This document shows positions 15,699 through 22,435 of a stretch of DNA of 35,171 nucleotides, piece by piece. The notes below the pieces were generated by a model that saw nothing but the letters and a program-made list of their open reading frames with translations, was not told where the DNA came from and did not search any database. A program made the position numbers and the translations under genes. This stretch comes from Pseudomonadota bacterium (GTDB lineage: Bacteria > Pseudomonadota > Alphaproteobacteria > Rhodospirillales > Magnetospirillaceae). The first letter of the stretch is position 1. Every line of letters starts with the position of its first letter. Location: assembly GCA_021847015.1 (NCBI GenBank), contig JAJZVW010000031.1:1-35171 (forward strand). Direction: 5' to 3'.

Positions 15699-16433
15699 AT
15701 GATGGCAAGGTTGGACGGAAAGGTTGTTTTGTTGACCGGTGCCGATGGCGGCATCGGTGGCCCCTTGAGCCGGGCGATTTACGCGGAAGGCGCATGCCTC
15801 ATGCTTCACGGGCTTGATGCCGAAGCGCTCCGGGCCACGGCACGGGAGGCCGGCTGGGACGAGGACCGCTACATCGTCCACGCGCACGACGTCCGCGACG
15901 GCACCGCCACCCAGGCCGCGGTGTCCCAGGGCATCAGCCGGTTCGGCCGGATCGATGCCCTGATCAATCTGGCCGGTATCAATCGCTTCGGCGGCATCCT
16001 GCGCTGTTCGGAGGAGGAGTGGGATGCGGTGATGGCCATCAATGTAAAGGGGTATTTCCTCACCACTCGCGCCGTCGTGCCGCATATGAAGACCGCTGGG
16101 AGCGGAACCATCGTCAACATGTCGTCGATCTGGGGCGTGCGCGGCAATTCGCGGATGATGGCCTATTCCACATCCAAACACGCAGTGGAAGGATTCACCA
16201 AGTCGCTGCGGGCGGAGGTCGCCTCGTGGGGGATCAAGGTGTCGAGCCTGATCGTCGGAATCGTCGATAATTCGTTTCGCGACGCCATGCGCGACCACGT
16301 CGCCTTCACCGATGACGAATGTGAGCGGATGTTGAGATCGGAGGATATCGTCGAGCCGGTGATTTATATGCTGGAAACCCCTCCGCAGGCATTGGCGTCC
16401 AGCATCACTCTGGAAGCATGGCTGTTGCAATGA
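15699..16433 (+). CDS. Short-chain dehydrogenase/reductase
   Basis: A 244-residue SDR: nucleotide-binding TGADGGIG (13-20), NLAG (90-93, variant of NNAG), catalytic S143, Y156 and K160 (MSSIWG, YSTSK). The usual PG after the active site is replaced by IVGIVDNSF, and the C-terminus (SSITLEAWLLQ) lacks the FabG VDGG ending, so it is not a housekeeping reductase. Two in-frame ATGs at 15699 and 15702 follow GGAGG at 15690-15694; the second has slightly better spacing. It is the last gene of the operon. By analogy with butyrolactone pathways, it could reduce the 6-keto or ring double bond, which is inference only. Confidence 0.88.
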   Translation: MMARLDGKVVLLTGADGGIGGPLSRAIYAEGACLMLHGLDAEALRATAREAGWDEDRYIVHAHDVRDGTATQAAVSQGISRFGRIDALINLAGINRFGGILRCSEEEWDAVMAINVKGYFLTTRAVVPHMKTAGSGTIVNMSSIWGVRGNSRMMAYSTSKHAVEGFTKSLRAEVASWGIKVSSLIVGIVDNSFRDAMRDHVAFTDDECERMLRSEDIVEPVIYMLETPPQALASSITLEAWLLQ

Positions 16434-16449
16434 TGCTCCGTCAGAGATA

Positions 16450-16594
16450 CAGGGCTGTTCAGTTCTGCTGTTGTCATCCCGAGGGAGCGGAGTGACAGAG
16501 GGATCTTTCACGCGAAGGTGCCTGAAAGATTCCCCGCCCTCGGCTCGGAATGACAACGAGGGATACGATACGAGCCCAGAACTGAACAGCCCTG
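16450..16594. repeat. Palindromic miniature element, copy A (complete, with target duplication)
   Basis: This 145-bp element has perfect 18-bp terminal inverted repeats (16450-16467 and 16577-16594; CAGGGCTGTTCAGTTCTG). Inside is a second palindrome: TGTCATCCCGAG at 16472-16483 against CTCGGAATGACA at 16544-16555, with GAGGGATCTTTCA and GAAAGAT inner arms. Directly flanking are two copies of AGAGATA (16443-16449 and 16595-16601), consistent with a target duplication. It carries no gene. It lies between the convergent biosynthetic operon and gntR and may act as a bidirectional terminator. Related copies are at 24862, 28845 and 35045. Confidence 0.85.
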
Positions 16595-16622
16595 AGAGAT
16601 AGGCGGAGGCGATGCCGTATTC

Positions 16623-17345
16623 TCAGATCGAATAGATCTGAGGATGAATTTGGAGGGGCGCCGGTCCCTGCCGGTGCATCGGCGGTCTCTTCGAGAATAA
16701 TTTTCCAAATCCTTCTCGTATGACATCATCAAGGGCGCTTATTTGTATGCTTATGTTGCGGTCTATCACATCAATGCATGATGAAAGATCACCATCAAGT
16801 AAATGCTTTTTAAGATTAGTACGATAGTTTTGTATATCGGCTTTTCCTTTTTGTGATGAAGAATAAATATCCCAGACGAAGCTGATTCGTTCGATAATAT
16901 TGTTGTATATCCGCACCATTTCGTTGTTGCCGGTAGCGCGGATCATGTTGGCGCATAGGGGCATTTGCAGCCCATTGGCCGCTGCGGAGGGGCCGGCACA
17001 TCCTTCGATGATGTTCATGATATTCTTCCGTAAATCGGTTCGGAAAATGAAATGCAGGGTACTTATCGCCAGTGAACCTCTAAGGTGAAACAGGTCAGCC
17101 AGTTCAATGATGTCAATATTTCTGTTGTAAAACCCTCGTCCGGCTTTTCTGCGGATGAAGCCTTCATTCAATAGCCTATTAAGTGCTTCGCGAACAGGAG
17201 TGACGCTGACGGTCAGAGAGTTGGATACATCTTCGATGTGTATTTGTTGTCCTGGTAGTATATCATAATTTATCACCATTTTTTTTATGTCGGTATAGAC
17301 CCTGTCAACTGTTCTGCTCCCCTCCAATACATCATCAGTGCGCAT
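16623..17345 (-). CDS. GntR-family (FCD/FadR-type) transcriptional regulator
   Basis: A 240-residue regulator with an N-terminal winged helix (about 10-75; VYTDIKKMVINYDILPGQQIHIEDVSNSLTVSVTPVREALNRLLNEGFI, then RKAGRGFY) and an all-helical C-terminal ligand-binding domain. The SVTPVREAL recognition helix is a GntR hallmark. FCD domains usually bind carboxylic acids with a metal. The gene is strikingly AT-rich compared with its neighbours, with many ATA, AAA and AAT codons, which suggests recent acquisition. It faces the end of the biosynthetic operon (convergent), so it may control that operon, the unknown gene at 17691, or itself. The last residues run into sequence next to repeat copy A. 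The start ATG 17345 has a GGGGAG ribosome site. Confidence 0.88.
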   Translation of the reverse strand: MRTDDVLEGSRTVDRVYTDIKKMVINYDILPGQQIHIEDVSNSLTVSVTPVREALNRLLNEGFIRRKAGRGFYNRNIDIIELADLFHLRGSLAISTLHFIFRTDLRKNIMNIIEGCAGPSAAANGLQMPLCANMIRATGNNEMVRIYNNIIERISFVWDIYSSSQKGKADIQNYRTNLKKHLLDGDLSSCIDVIDRNISIQISALDDVIREGFGKLFSKRPPMHRQGPAPLQIHPQIYSI

Positions 17346-17690
17346 GACAATTCTCCCCTTGGCAGATATCCAACAAATGGCTCGGCGCCATCCTCTGGAG
17401 ATTCATGATTCACCGGGGCGATCGGAAAATTCTGCCCCTTAGCGCCCCCTTTGAACATCAACCGTATAACTTATCATATAGTGTTGCTGGTAATGTACAC
17501 TACCATTGGGTGTATGATACGTTGATTTACGCCGATATTCAAGGGCTATCGCCATAACACAAGTGGGGCGGGTAAATTGATGCACTGCTGAATTGCCCGC
17601 TCCGCGCTATGAGAGGGGGGTTGCCCTTCTGCCCAAGCGTGTTCCACTATCCCCCCGTTTGGGGCAAGATCGGGGGCGATGGGGAGGCGG
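17346..17690. other. Divergent promoter region between gntR and the 17691 gene
   Basis: These 345 bp are AT-rich between about 17460 and 17535 and GC-rich elsewhere. They hold the nested palindrome listed separately. No complete small gene is seen. Promoters for both flanking genes are expected here. Confidence 0.55.
17472..17519. promoter_or_regulatory. Nested palindrome, candidate GntR operator
   Basis: TGGTAATGTACACTACCA at 17488-17505 is an 18-bp palindrome with one mismatched pair. It resembles GntR/FadR operators, which often contain TGGT/ACCA half-sites. It lies nearly centred within a second inverted repeat, TATCATA (17472-17478) and TATGATA (17513-17519). It is about 145 bp before the gntR start on one side and about 185 bp before the 17691 gene on the other. 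Autoregulation of gntR is the simplest reading. No second copy was found upstream of the biosynthetic operon. Confidence 0.45.
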
Positions 17691-18830
17691 ATGGTCGTAC
17701 TCGACGCCAAGCTGGTGGAACTGATCCGGGCGTGCCGGCATTTCGACGTGCCAAAACTATTGGCGGTGCGGCGGATGACTCTGGCTGATCCCGAGAGTCT
17801 GAAATGGGCCAGCCGCGAGCATCTCGACGCGGCCTTTACGGTGCTTCTGACCGAAGCGTTGCGGCAGCTGGGCGAGCGGGAAATCGAGGCTGCGTCGGCG
17901 CGCCATTTCGAACCGCTCCTGCCGCCGGCGTCCGAGGAAGTCCGCACCGAGGATGGCTGGCTGCTCTATTCCTTGAGCCGGCCGCTCTTGGCGGCTCGGG
18001 ACGGTCCTTCGGTGTCCATCCGGCCGTCCCAGCCGGAAGCCGATATTGCGGCAGTGCTGGAAGACCAGCCTAAACCCTTCACCACGTTCGCCGAGTTGTT
18101 CGACGATACGATATGCGGATACAGCCGCCGGGCCTTGTCGGTGCTGGCGGTGAGGGCTACCCGCGCCCACATTCCACAGCCCTTTTATCTGGCGCCAACG
18201 TTTGTCCAGTGCTTTGAGGATGTGGTGCGTCGGATGGTGCTTCCATCGGTCCGGAATTCCCGCCGCATCCGGGAATTGGGCACGAGTCGCAAGTGGGCGG
18301 AGGTCGGCGCCGATCCGCTCATTGCCGTGATTCAGTCCGGGGACGCCCGGGACAACGTCATTCTTCATCAATGGGACGCCCGGTGGCAGGAACTGAGTTC
18401 ACCGCCTGCGCCGAAGGCGAAAGCGAAAGCGTCCGGGGAGATGCCGTGGGATGATTTCCGGGACCACGCCCTGGCCAACGCTTACCAGGCCCCTAATGCC
18501 CTGCGGGCGTGGATACTGCCGCAGATCCTGCGCTGGGAGCCGGAAGCCCTGGCGGACGGCTGGCGCGAGCTGGCGCACCTTTACACGCAGGAATTCGCGC
18601 CGGCCAGCCGCCACGACCGGGCCCGGGACGGCGCGTTCCGGGACGGACTGCTGAAATGGATCGAGCGGCTTCCCGCGCACGGCGGCGAGGCGCTGGCGGC
18701 CAAGGCGTTTTTCGAATGCCCGAAATGCGATCGCCTGTTTCTGCGCAAGGTGATGCAGTCCGTTGGGGCCGATCGGGACGACCGAATCCTGCCGTTGCTC
18801 AGCGAGTTCCTCGACAGCCTGCCGAAATAG
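17691..18830 (+). CDS. Hypothetical protein, mostly helical
   Basis: I do not recognise this 379-residue protein. It seems soluble and alpha-helical, with no signal peptide or membrane segment. A linker rich in alanine, lysine and proline (SSPPAPKAKAKASGEMPWDDF, near 240) divides two regions. Near the end it has an ECPKCDRLFLRKVMQ motif; the single CxxC could bind metal with another partner. I chose ATG 17691, behind GGGGAGGCGG, over an upstream in-frame start at 17679 that lacks a ribosome site. Codon use is that of the host chromosome. It is convergent with the HPF gene, with only 5 bp between stop codons. Confidence 0.75.
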   Translation: MVVLDAKLVELIRACRHFDVPKLLAVRRMTLADPESLKWASREHLDAAFTVLLTEALRQLGEREIEAASARHFEPLLPPASEEVRTEDGWLLYSLSRPLLAARDGPSVSIRPSQPEADIAAVLEDQPKPFTTFAELFDDTICGYSRRALSVLAVRATRAHIPQPFYLAPTFVQCFEDVVRRMVLPSVRNSRRIRELGTSRKWAEVGADPLIAVIQSGDARDNVILHQWDARWQELSSPPAPKAKAKASGEMPWDDFRDHALANAYQAPNALRAWILPQILRWEPEALADGWRELAHLYTQEFAPASRHDRARDGAFRDGLLKWIERLPAHGGEALAAKAFFECPKCDRLFLRKVMQSVGADRDDRILPLLSEFLDSLPK

Positions 18831-18835
18831 GCCGC

Positions 18836-19420
18836 TCAGATCCGGTCCGTCGGCGGCAGGTGGTGCTTGCCGACCGGGGTTACCGTGCTGGCCTGCTCAC
18901 CTTTCTCGCCTTCGCCTTCGTGGAAGAAGAAGCGGACCTCCCCGCCTATGGCCAAATCGTCGAAATCGGCGCCGGACAAGGCTTCGCGGCGGAAATACAC
19001 TTCCCGCCCGTCCGGGCCCTCGATGAATCCGTATCCCTCATAAGGGAACAGACGCACGATGCGGCCGTGGGTGGGAACGGCGTGAACCTTGACGTCGGCG
19101 CGGGCCCGGCGGGCGTGGTCCTCAAGCCGTCGGCGTGCTTCGTCGAAGGCGTCATGGATGGCGACCTGGACATCCTCGTGGGCATGGTGTTCCGCCGGAT
19201 CGCGGGAGACCACCAGTTCACCGCCGGGGACGGTGACGTCCAACCGCACATGGAAGACGTCGCCCTTGCGGTGGCGGTGATGGAGGCGTTCCACCATCAC
19301 CCGGCAGCCCATGATGCGGGGAAAGAAGCGCTCCAACTCGGCGATCTTTTCCCGGATCCTGTCCTCGGCGCCCATGGGCGGGGACATGTTGCGGAACGTG
19401 ATCTGTGGCGCGATTTGCAT
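18836..19420 (-). CDS. Ribosome-hibernation-factor (HPF/RaiA) and cold-shock-domain fusion
   Basis: The 194-residue protein joins two RNA-related domains. Residues about 3-108 resemble HPF/YfiA (PF02482; ITFRNMSPPMGAEDRIREKIAELERFF, then VHDAF-like IHDAFDEARRRLEDHARR), which bind the 30S decoding centre of idle ribosomes. Residues about 119-183 are a cold-shock domain with RNP1 EGYGFIEG (128-135) and RNP2 VYFRREAL (141-148). I chose ATG 19420, preceded by AAGGA, over a longer in-frame start. The ATG shares one base with the stop of the upstream DUF2267 gene (TGATG), so they are coupled. Such fusions occur in low-oxygen-induced loci of other proteobacteria; the context here supports a stress or dormancy role. 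Confidence 0.85.
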   Translation of the reverse strand: MQIAPQITFRNMSPPMGAEDRIREKIAELERFFPRIMGCRVMVERLHHRHRKGDVFHVRLDVTVPGGELVVSRDPAEHHAHEDVQVAIHDAFDEARRRLEDHARRARADVKVHAVPTHGRIVRLFPYEGYGFIEGPDGREVYFRREALSGADFDDLAIGGEVRFFFHEGEGEKGEQASTVTPVGKHHLPPTDRI

Positions 19421-19878
19421 CAGTGCATCCTTGGGCTGGGGGCCGCGCCGCCGGTCGGCCACAATTCGCGGATCTGGGCCGGCAAGAGATGCATGACCTT
19501 GCGGGTTTCCCCTTCGGTCAGCCGCTCGGCCAGGACGGCGAACACGCTGGTGGCGATGGCTTCCACGTCGGCATCAGGGTCATGCCGGAACTCATCGCGG
19601 ATGTGTTCGAGGAACTCGTCTTTCATGCGGTCGGCCGACGGTGTCGCCGAAGGCTTCCACCCCTCGTAATAGAACCCGCGCACCAGCATGGGCAACTGGG
19701 CGCCCAAATGCACGGCGTCTTCCGGCGGCAGGCGGTCGCGCAGCGCATGCAGGGCGGCCCGCAGCGCCAGGTAGGCGCGGTGGCGGTCGTCCGAGCCCAG
19801 GCGTTCCATCACCTCCTTGAGCCACACATTGGTGTTATGCAAAGTCTCGTCGAAAGCGGGCAACCCGGTCAGGCTCAT
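19420..19878 (-). CDS. DUF2267 domain protein
   Basis: A 152-residue helical protein matching DUF2267 (PF10025): FDETLHNTNVWLKEVMERLGSDDRHRAYLALRAALHALRDRLPPEDAVHLGAQLPMLVRGFYYEGW in the first half, and a second helical repeat EFLEHIRDEF, ATSVFAVLAERLTEGETRKVMHLLPAQIRELWP. The biochemical function is unknown. I chose the ATG at 19878 because it has GAGGAGAG at the right distance; an upstream in-frame start would add eight residues. It is transcribed between the BCAM0308-like gene and the HPF fusion, overlapping the latter by one base. Confidence 0.82.
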   Translation of the reverse strand: MSLTGLPAFDETLHNTNVWLKEVMERLGSDDRHRAYLALRAALHALRDRLPPEDAVHLGAQLPMLVRGFYYEGWKPSATPSADRMKDEFLEHIRDEFRHDPDADVEAIATSVFAVLAERLTEGETRKVMHLLPAQIRELWPTGGAAPSPRMH

Positions 19879-19915
19879 CGCACTCTCCTCAAGCCGTACC
19901 ATCGGAATGGGACGT

Positions 19916-20386
19916 TCAGCGCACCCAGCGCACGCGCAGCAGGTACTCGCCTTTTTCGTAATGAAGGGAAAGGTCCCCGTGATAGGCGCTGTGCAAGGCT
20001 TCCCCGAGCCGGCGGGCCAGATGAATGTCCGTGGTGGTGACGGTCATGCCGCCGTCGTGGGTGGCGATGGCCATGACCCTGTTCATCGGGTGGTCGCGGG
20101 CCTCGGCGTCCGCCTCGTTGCGCAGCAGACCGCGAATTTCCTCACGATGCTCCTCGGCGAACAGGCCCTCAATGATGAGGATGCCGGCCGGGCAGTCGTC
20201 GGCGATGCGCCGGCAGGCCGGACAGATCTCCTCCTCGGCTCCGCTGGGACGGTGTTCCGGCCATAGCCATCGTCCTTCGTGGAACAGCGCGCCGCAACGG
20301 GGGCACAAGGTCGGCTCCGTCAGCTTCACACGAAGCCGATAGGGGTCATGGACGTGCTCCCGGATGAGGCGGTCGTGTCTTTGCAT
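19916..20386 (-). CDS. BCAM0308-family zinc-ribbon protein
   Basis: The 156-residue protein starts MQRHDRLIREHVHDPYRLRVKLTEPT, like BCAM0308 of the Burkholderia low-oxygen-activated locus. It contains LCPRCGALFHEGRW and EEICPACRRIADDCPAG, a probable four-cysteine zinc site with one extra cysteine. The C-terminal part is alpha/beta (AIATHDGGMTVTTTDIHLARRLGEALHSAYHGDLSLHYEKGEYLLRVRWVR). The function is unknown. I chose ATG 20386 from family similarity; a GTG at 20407 would add seven residues. It is divergent from the alcohol dehydrogenase and heads a group with DUF2267 and the HPF fusion. Confidence 0.75.
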   Translation of the reverse strand: MQRHDRLIREHVHDPYRLRVKLTEPTLCPRCGALFHEGRWLWPEHRPSGAEEEICPACRRIADDCPAGILIIEGLFAEEHREEIRGLLRNEADAEARDHPMNRVMAIATHDGGMTVTTTDIHLARRLGEALHSAYHGDLSLHYEKGEYLLRVRWVR

Positions 20387-20413
20387 GCGCTCGGCCACGG
20401 CGATCACCCTGGG

Positions 20414-20434
20414 TCATGGGCATTTTTCCCATGA
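20414..20434. promoter_or_regulatory. 7-bp inverted repeat in divergent promoter
   Basis: TCATGGG (20414-20420) and CCCATGA (20428-20434) flank a CATTTTT spacer between the BCAM0308-like gene and the alcohol dehydrogenase. It could be an operator. On the minus strand it lies just before the BCAM0308-family start. No known factor is recognised. Confidence 0.3.
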
Positions 20435-20458
20435 TGCCGGCCGATGGCGGTGGCACCA

Positions 20459-20472
20459 TTAACCTGGATCAA
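20459..20472 (+). promoter_or_regulatory. FNR/FixK-like binding site
   Basis: TTAAC-CTGG-ATCAA matches 8 of 10 conserved positions of the FNR/ANR/FixK consensus (TTGAT-N4-ATCAA), with one perfect half-site. It lies 75 bp before the alcohol dehydrogenase start, between divergent genes of types that are oxygen-controlled in Burkholderia. This fits anaerobic activation, by inference. Confidence 0.45.
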
Positions 20473-20546
20473 CCATCGAACGGCGATGGAAGACTAAGAA
20501 TTTCCCAGCCGCGTCCCACCCCTATTGCCGGCCAGGGAGTCCGTGC

Positions 20547-21530
20547 ATGCGCGCCATGGTCCTCGACGCTCCTGGCCGGCCGCTCAGGCTGGCCGACCTG
20601 CCATCGCCGACGCCTGGCCCCGGTCAGGTGCTGCTGGAGGTGCTGGCGTGCGGCGTCTGCCGCACCGATCTCCACGTGGTCGATGGCGAGTTGCCGAACC
20701 CGGCGCTGCCTCTCATTCCCGGCCATGAGGTGGTCGGCCGGGTCACCGGGTTGGGCGAGGGAGCGACGCGCTTCCGCATCGGTGCGCGCGTGGGGGTGCC
20801 ATGGCTGGGTTGGACCTGCGGCATCTGCGCCGCCTGCCGCTCGGGGCGGGAAAACCTTTGCCAAGAGGCTGGATTTACCGGCTACACCCTGAACGGCGGG
20901 TATGCCGAAGCCATGGTGGCCGACCAGCGGTATTGCTTTCCCATTTCGGAGGGTGCCGACGACGTCGCCACCGCACCCTTGCTGTGCGCCGGCCTGATAG
21001 GCTACCGCGCCCTGCGCTTGGCGGGGGAGGGGACGCGCTTGGGCTTCTGGGGATTCGGCGCCGCCGCCCACATCATCGCCCAGGTGGCGGCTTGGCAGGG
21101 GCGCCAAGTCCACGCCTTCACCCGGCCCGCGGACGAGGCAGCCCGCAGGATGGCGCTCGATCTCGGGTGCGTTTGGGCGGGTGCTTCCGGTGACGCTCCG
21201 CCCGAGGAATTGGACGCCGGGATCATTTTCGCCCCCGTCGGCGCGCTGGTGCCTGAAGCGCTGTCGCGCATCGCCAAGGGCGGGACCGTGGTCTGCGCGG
21301 GTATCCACATGAGCGACATCCCCGGCTTTCCCTACCGCCTGCTGTGGGGGGAGCGAATGGTGCGCTCGGTCGCCAATCTCACTCGCCGCGATGGCGAGGA
21401 ATTCCTTGCCCTGGCGCCGCAGGTGCCGGTGCGCACCGTGACGACGGTCTACGATCTGGAGCAGGCCAACCGCGCCCTCGCCGACCTGCGCGAGGGCAGG
21501 CTGACGGGGGCGGCGGTGTTGCTGCCCTGA
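20547..21530 (+). CDS. Zinc-dependent alcohol dehydrogenase family protein (AdhP-like)
   Basis: A 327-residue medium-chain dehydrogenase. Catalytic zinc ligands are C35 or C38 in ACGVCRTDLH and H60 in PGHEVVG. The structural zinc cysteines are C91, C94, C97 and C105 (CGICAACRSGRENLC). The Rossmann fold begins with LGFWGFGAAAH. It oxidises alcohols or reduces aldehydes with NAD(P)H. The ATG at 20547 follows AGGGAG; a second ATG three codons later is possible. The gene is divergent from a BCAM0308-family gene. Related alcohol dehydrogenases occur in low-oxygen loci, where they probably regenerate NAD+ during fermentation. Confidence 0.9.
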   Translation: MRAMVLDAPGRPLRLADLPSPTPGPGQVLLEVLACGVCRTDLHVVDGELPNPALPLIPGHEVVGRVTGLGEGATRFRIGARVGVPWLGWTCGICAACRSGRENLCQEAGFTGYTLNGGYAEAMVADQRYCFPISEGADDVATAPLLCAGLIGYRALRLAGEGTRLGFWGFGAAAHIIAQVAAWQGRQVHAFTRPADEAARRMALDLGCVWAGASGDAPPEELDAGIIFAPVGALVPEALSRIAKGGTVVCAGIHMSDIPGFPYRLLWGERMVRSVANLTRRDGEEFLALAPQVPVRTVTTVYDLEQANRALADLREGRLTGAAVLLP

Positions 21531-21569
21531 AGGGGGACGGGCAGCCGGCCAATCGGTGGGGACGGGACG

Positions 21570-21962
21570 TCAGGCCTTGTCGACCAAGCCCCGCGCCCAG
21601 CCGACCATGGTCTCGTTGGCGGTCTGGACCGGTGCCTCCAGGAACGTCACCAGGAACGTGCCATCCTGATCGACGATGCCGATGGACCGCGGGCGGACGG
21701 CCATTACCTGGGCGTTCGGCAGGATGTAGCCGAAGCAGAACACCAAATTCTTGGCATCGACGATTCCTGCGCCGATCTCGCCACCAAGGCGCTTGGTATG
21801 GGCATAATGGTCGAATGTCGCAATAAAGATGGCCTTGCCGTTTTCAGCGATTTTTTCTTTGAAATACTCTACGATCTCGTCGACGGATTTCTTGGATGTC
21901 TCGGCCTTGCCGATTTGGAGGCTATAGATAGGGTACTTTTCCATGAACAATGACTGCTTCAT
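21570..21962 (-). CDS. DUF6858 family protein
   Basis: The 130-residue soluble protein matches a small conserved family found in Magnetospirillum-like bacteria, Desulfo-bacteria and Campylobacterota: KYPIYSLQIGKAETSKKSVDEIVEYFKEKIAENGKAIFIATFDHYAHTKRL, then DAKNLVFCFGYILPNAQVMAVRPRSIGI and FLEAPVQTANETMVGWARGL. The HYAHTK and NETM motifs look like an active or ligand site. The function is unknown. The first half is AT-richer than its surroundings. It is convergent with the alcohol dehydrogenase (39 bp apart). The ATG at 21962 has AGGA upstream. Confidence 0.7.
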   Translation of the reverse strand: MKQSLFMEKYPIYSLQIGKAETSKKSVDEIVEYFKEKIAENGKAIFIATFDHYAHTKRLGGEIGAGIVDAKNLVFCFGYILPNAQVMAVRPRSIGIVDQDGTFLVTFLEAPVQTANETMVGWARGLVDKA

Positions 21963-22435
21963 CCGGAAGATTCCTCGATTCGAAAATTAGAAAAGACTAA
22001 TGTATCGCCCCGCTTCGGGCGGAGGCCTTCGAAAACGGCATGACAGGGTTGCAATCGCTATGGCGTCCCTTCGCCGGGGGCGTCATACCATTCGCGCTCG
22101 TGGGCGTGCGCCGCGTGGCAAAGGTCGGGAGTCATGAACGGGGCTGCTCCCTCGAAAAGGTCCGTTTGCAGCCCAGTATTCCCGCAGGGTTTGCAGGCGT
22201 TCCGATTGGGAAACGGGATCTCAGCGGACTTCAGATAATCCGCCGTCTCATGGTGTCCCCCACATCTTGACGCCCGATTATACGCGTCGGGCACTGGCGA
22301 AGACTCCGTGCTGGCAAATCGGTGCCGATTTTGCTCGCGCGAAAATAGAGGCGGGATATTTTTGCTTGGCAGATTGCGGAAATATATGGCTCCTCTCCGC
22401 TCTCCGGCTTGGTCATAAGGCGGAAAGGGAGGTGT
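21963..22435. other. Intergenic region with one possible small gene
   Basis: This 473-bp gap separates the divergent DUF6858 and ELM1-like genes. It includes a short GC hairpin (CGCCC...GGGCG near 22004-22020), an AT-rich part (22320-22390) that may hold the ELM1-like promoter, and a possible small minus-strand gene at 22058-22294. Nothing else is recognised. Confidence 0.5.
22058..22294 (-). CDS. Possible small cysteine/histidine-rich protein
   Basis: A minus-strand frame ending at the TAG 22060-22058 has protein-like composition: HHETADYLKSAEIPFPNRN, ACKPCGNTGLQTDLFEG, FMTPDLCHAAHAHEREW. A CxxC pair and a later Cys-His cluster could bind a metal. The only in-frame start seen is a GTG at 22294, giving 78 residues and without a clear ribosome site. 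It fills a 470-bp gap that otherwise has no gene. It may be a real small protein or the tail of a decayed gene. I do not recognise a family. Confidence 0.3.
   Translation of the reverse strand: MPDAYNRASRCGGHHETADYLKSAEIPFPNRNACKPCGNTGLQTDLFEGAAPFMTPDLCHAAHAHEREWYDAPGEGTP

Noticed and set aside
16450-16594. Palindromic element as a simple intrinsic terminator only
   Set aside because: It may terminate transcription, but the flanking direct repeats and further copies elsewhere show that it is primarily a transposed repeat. There is no T-run after the stem.
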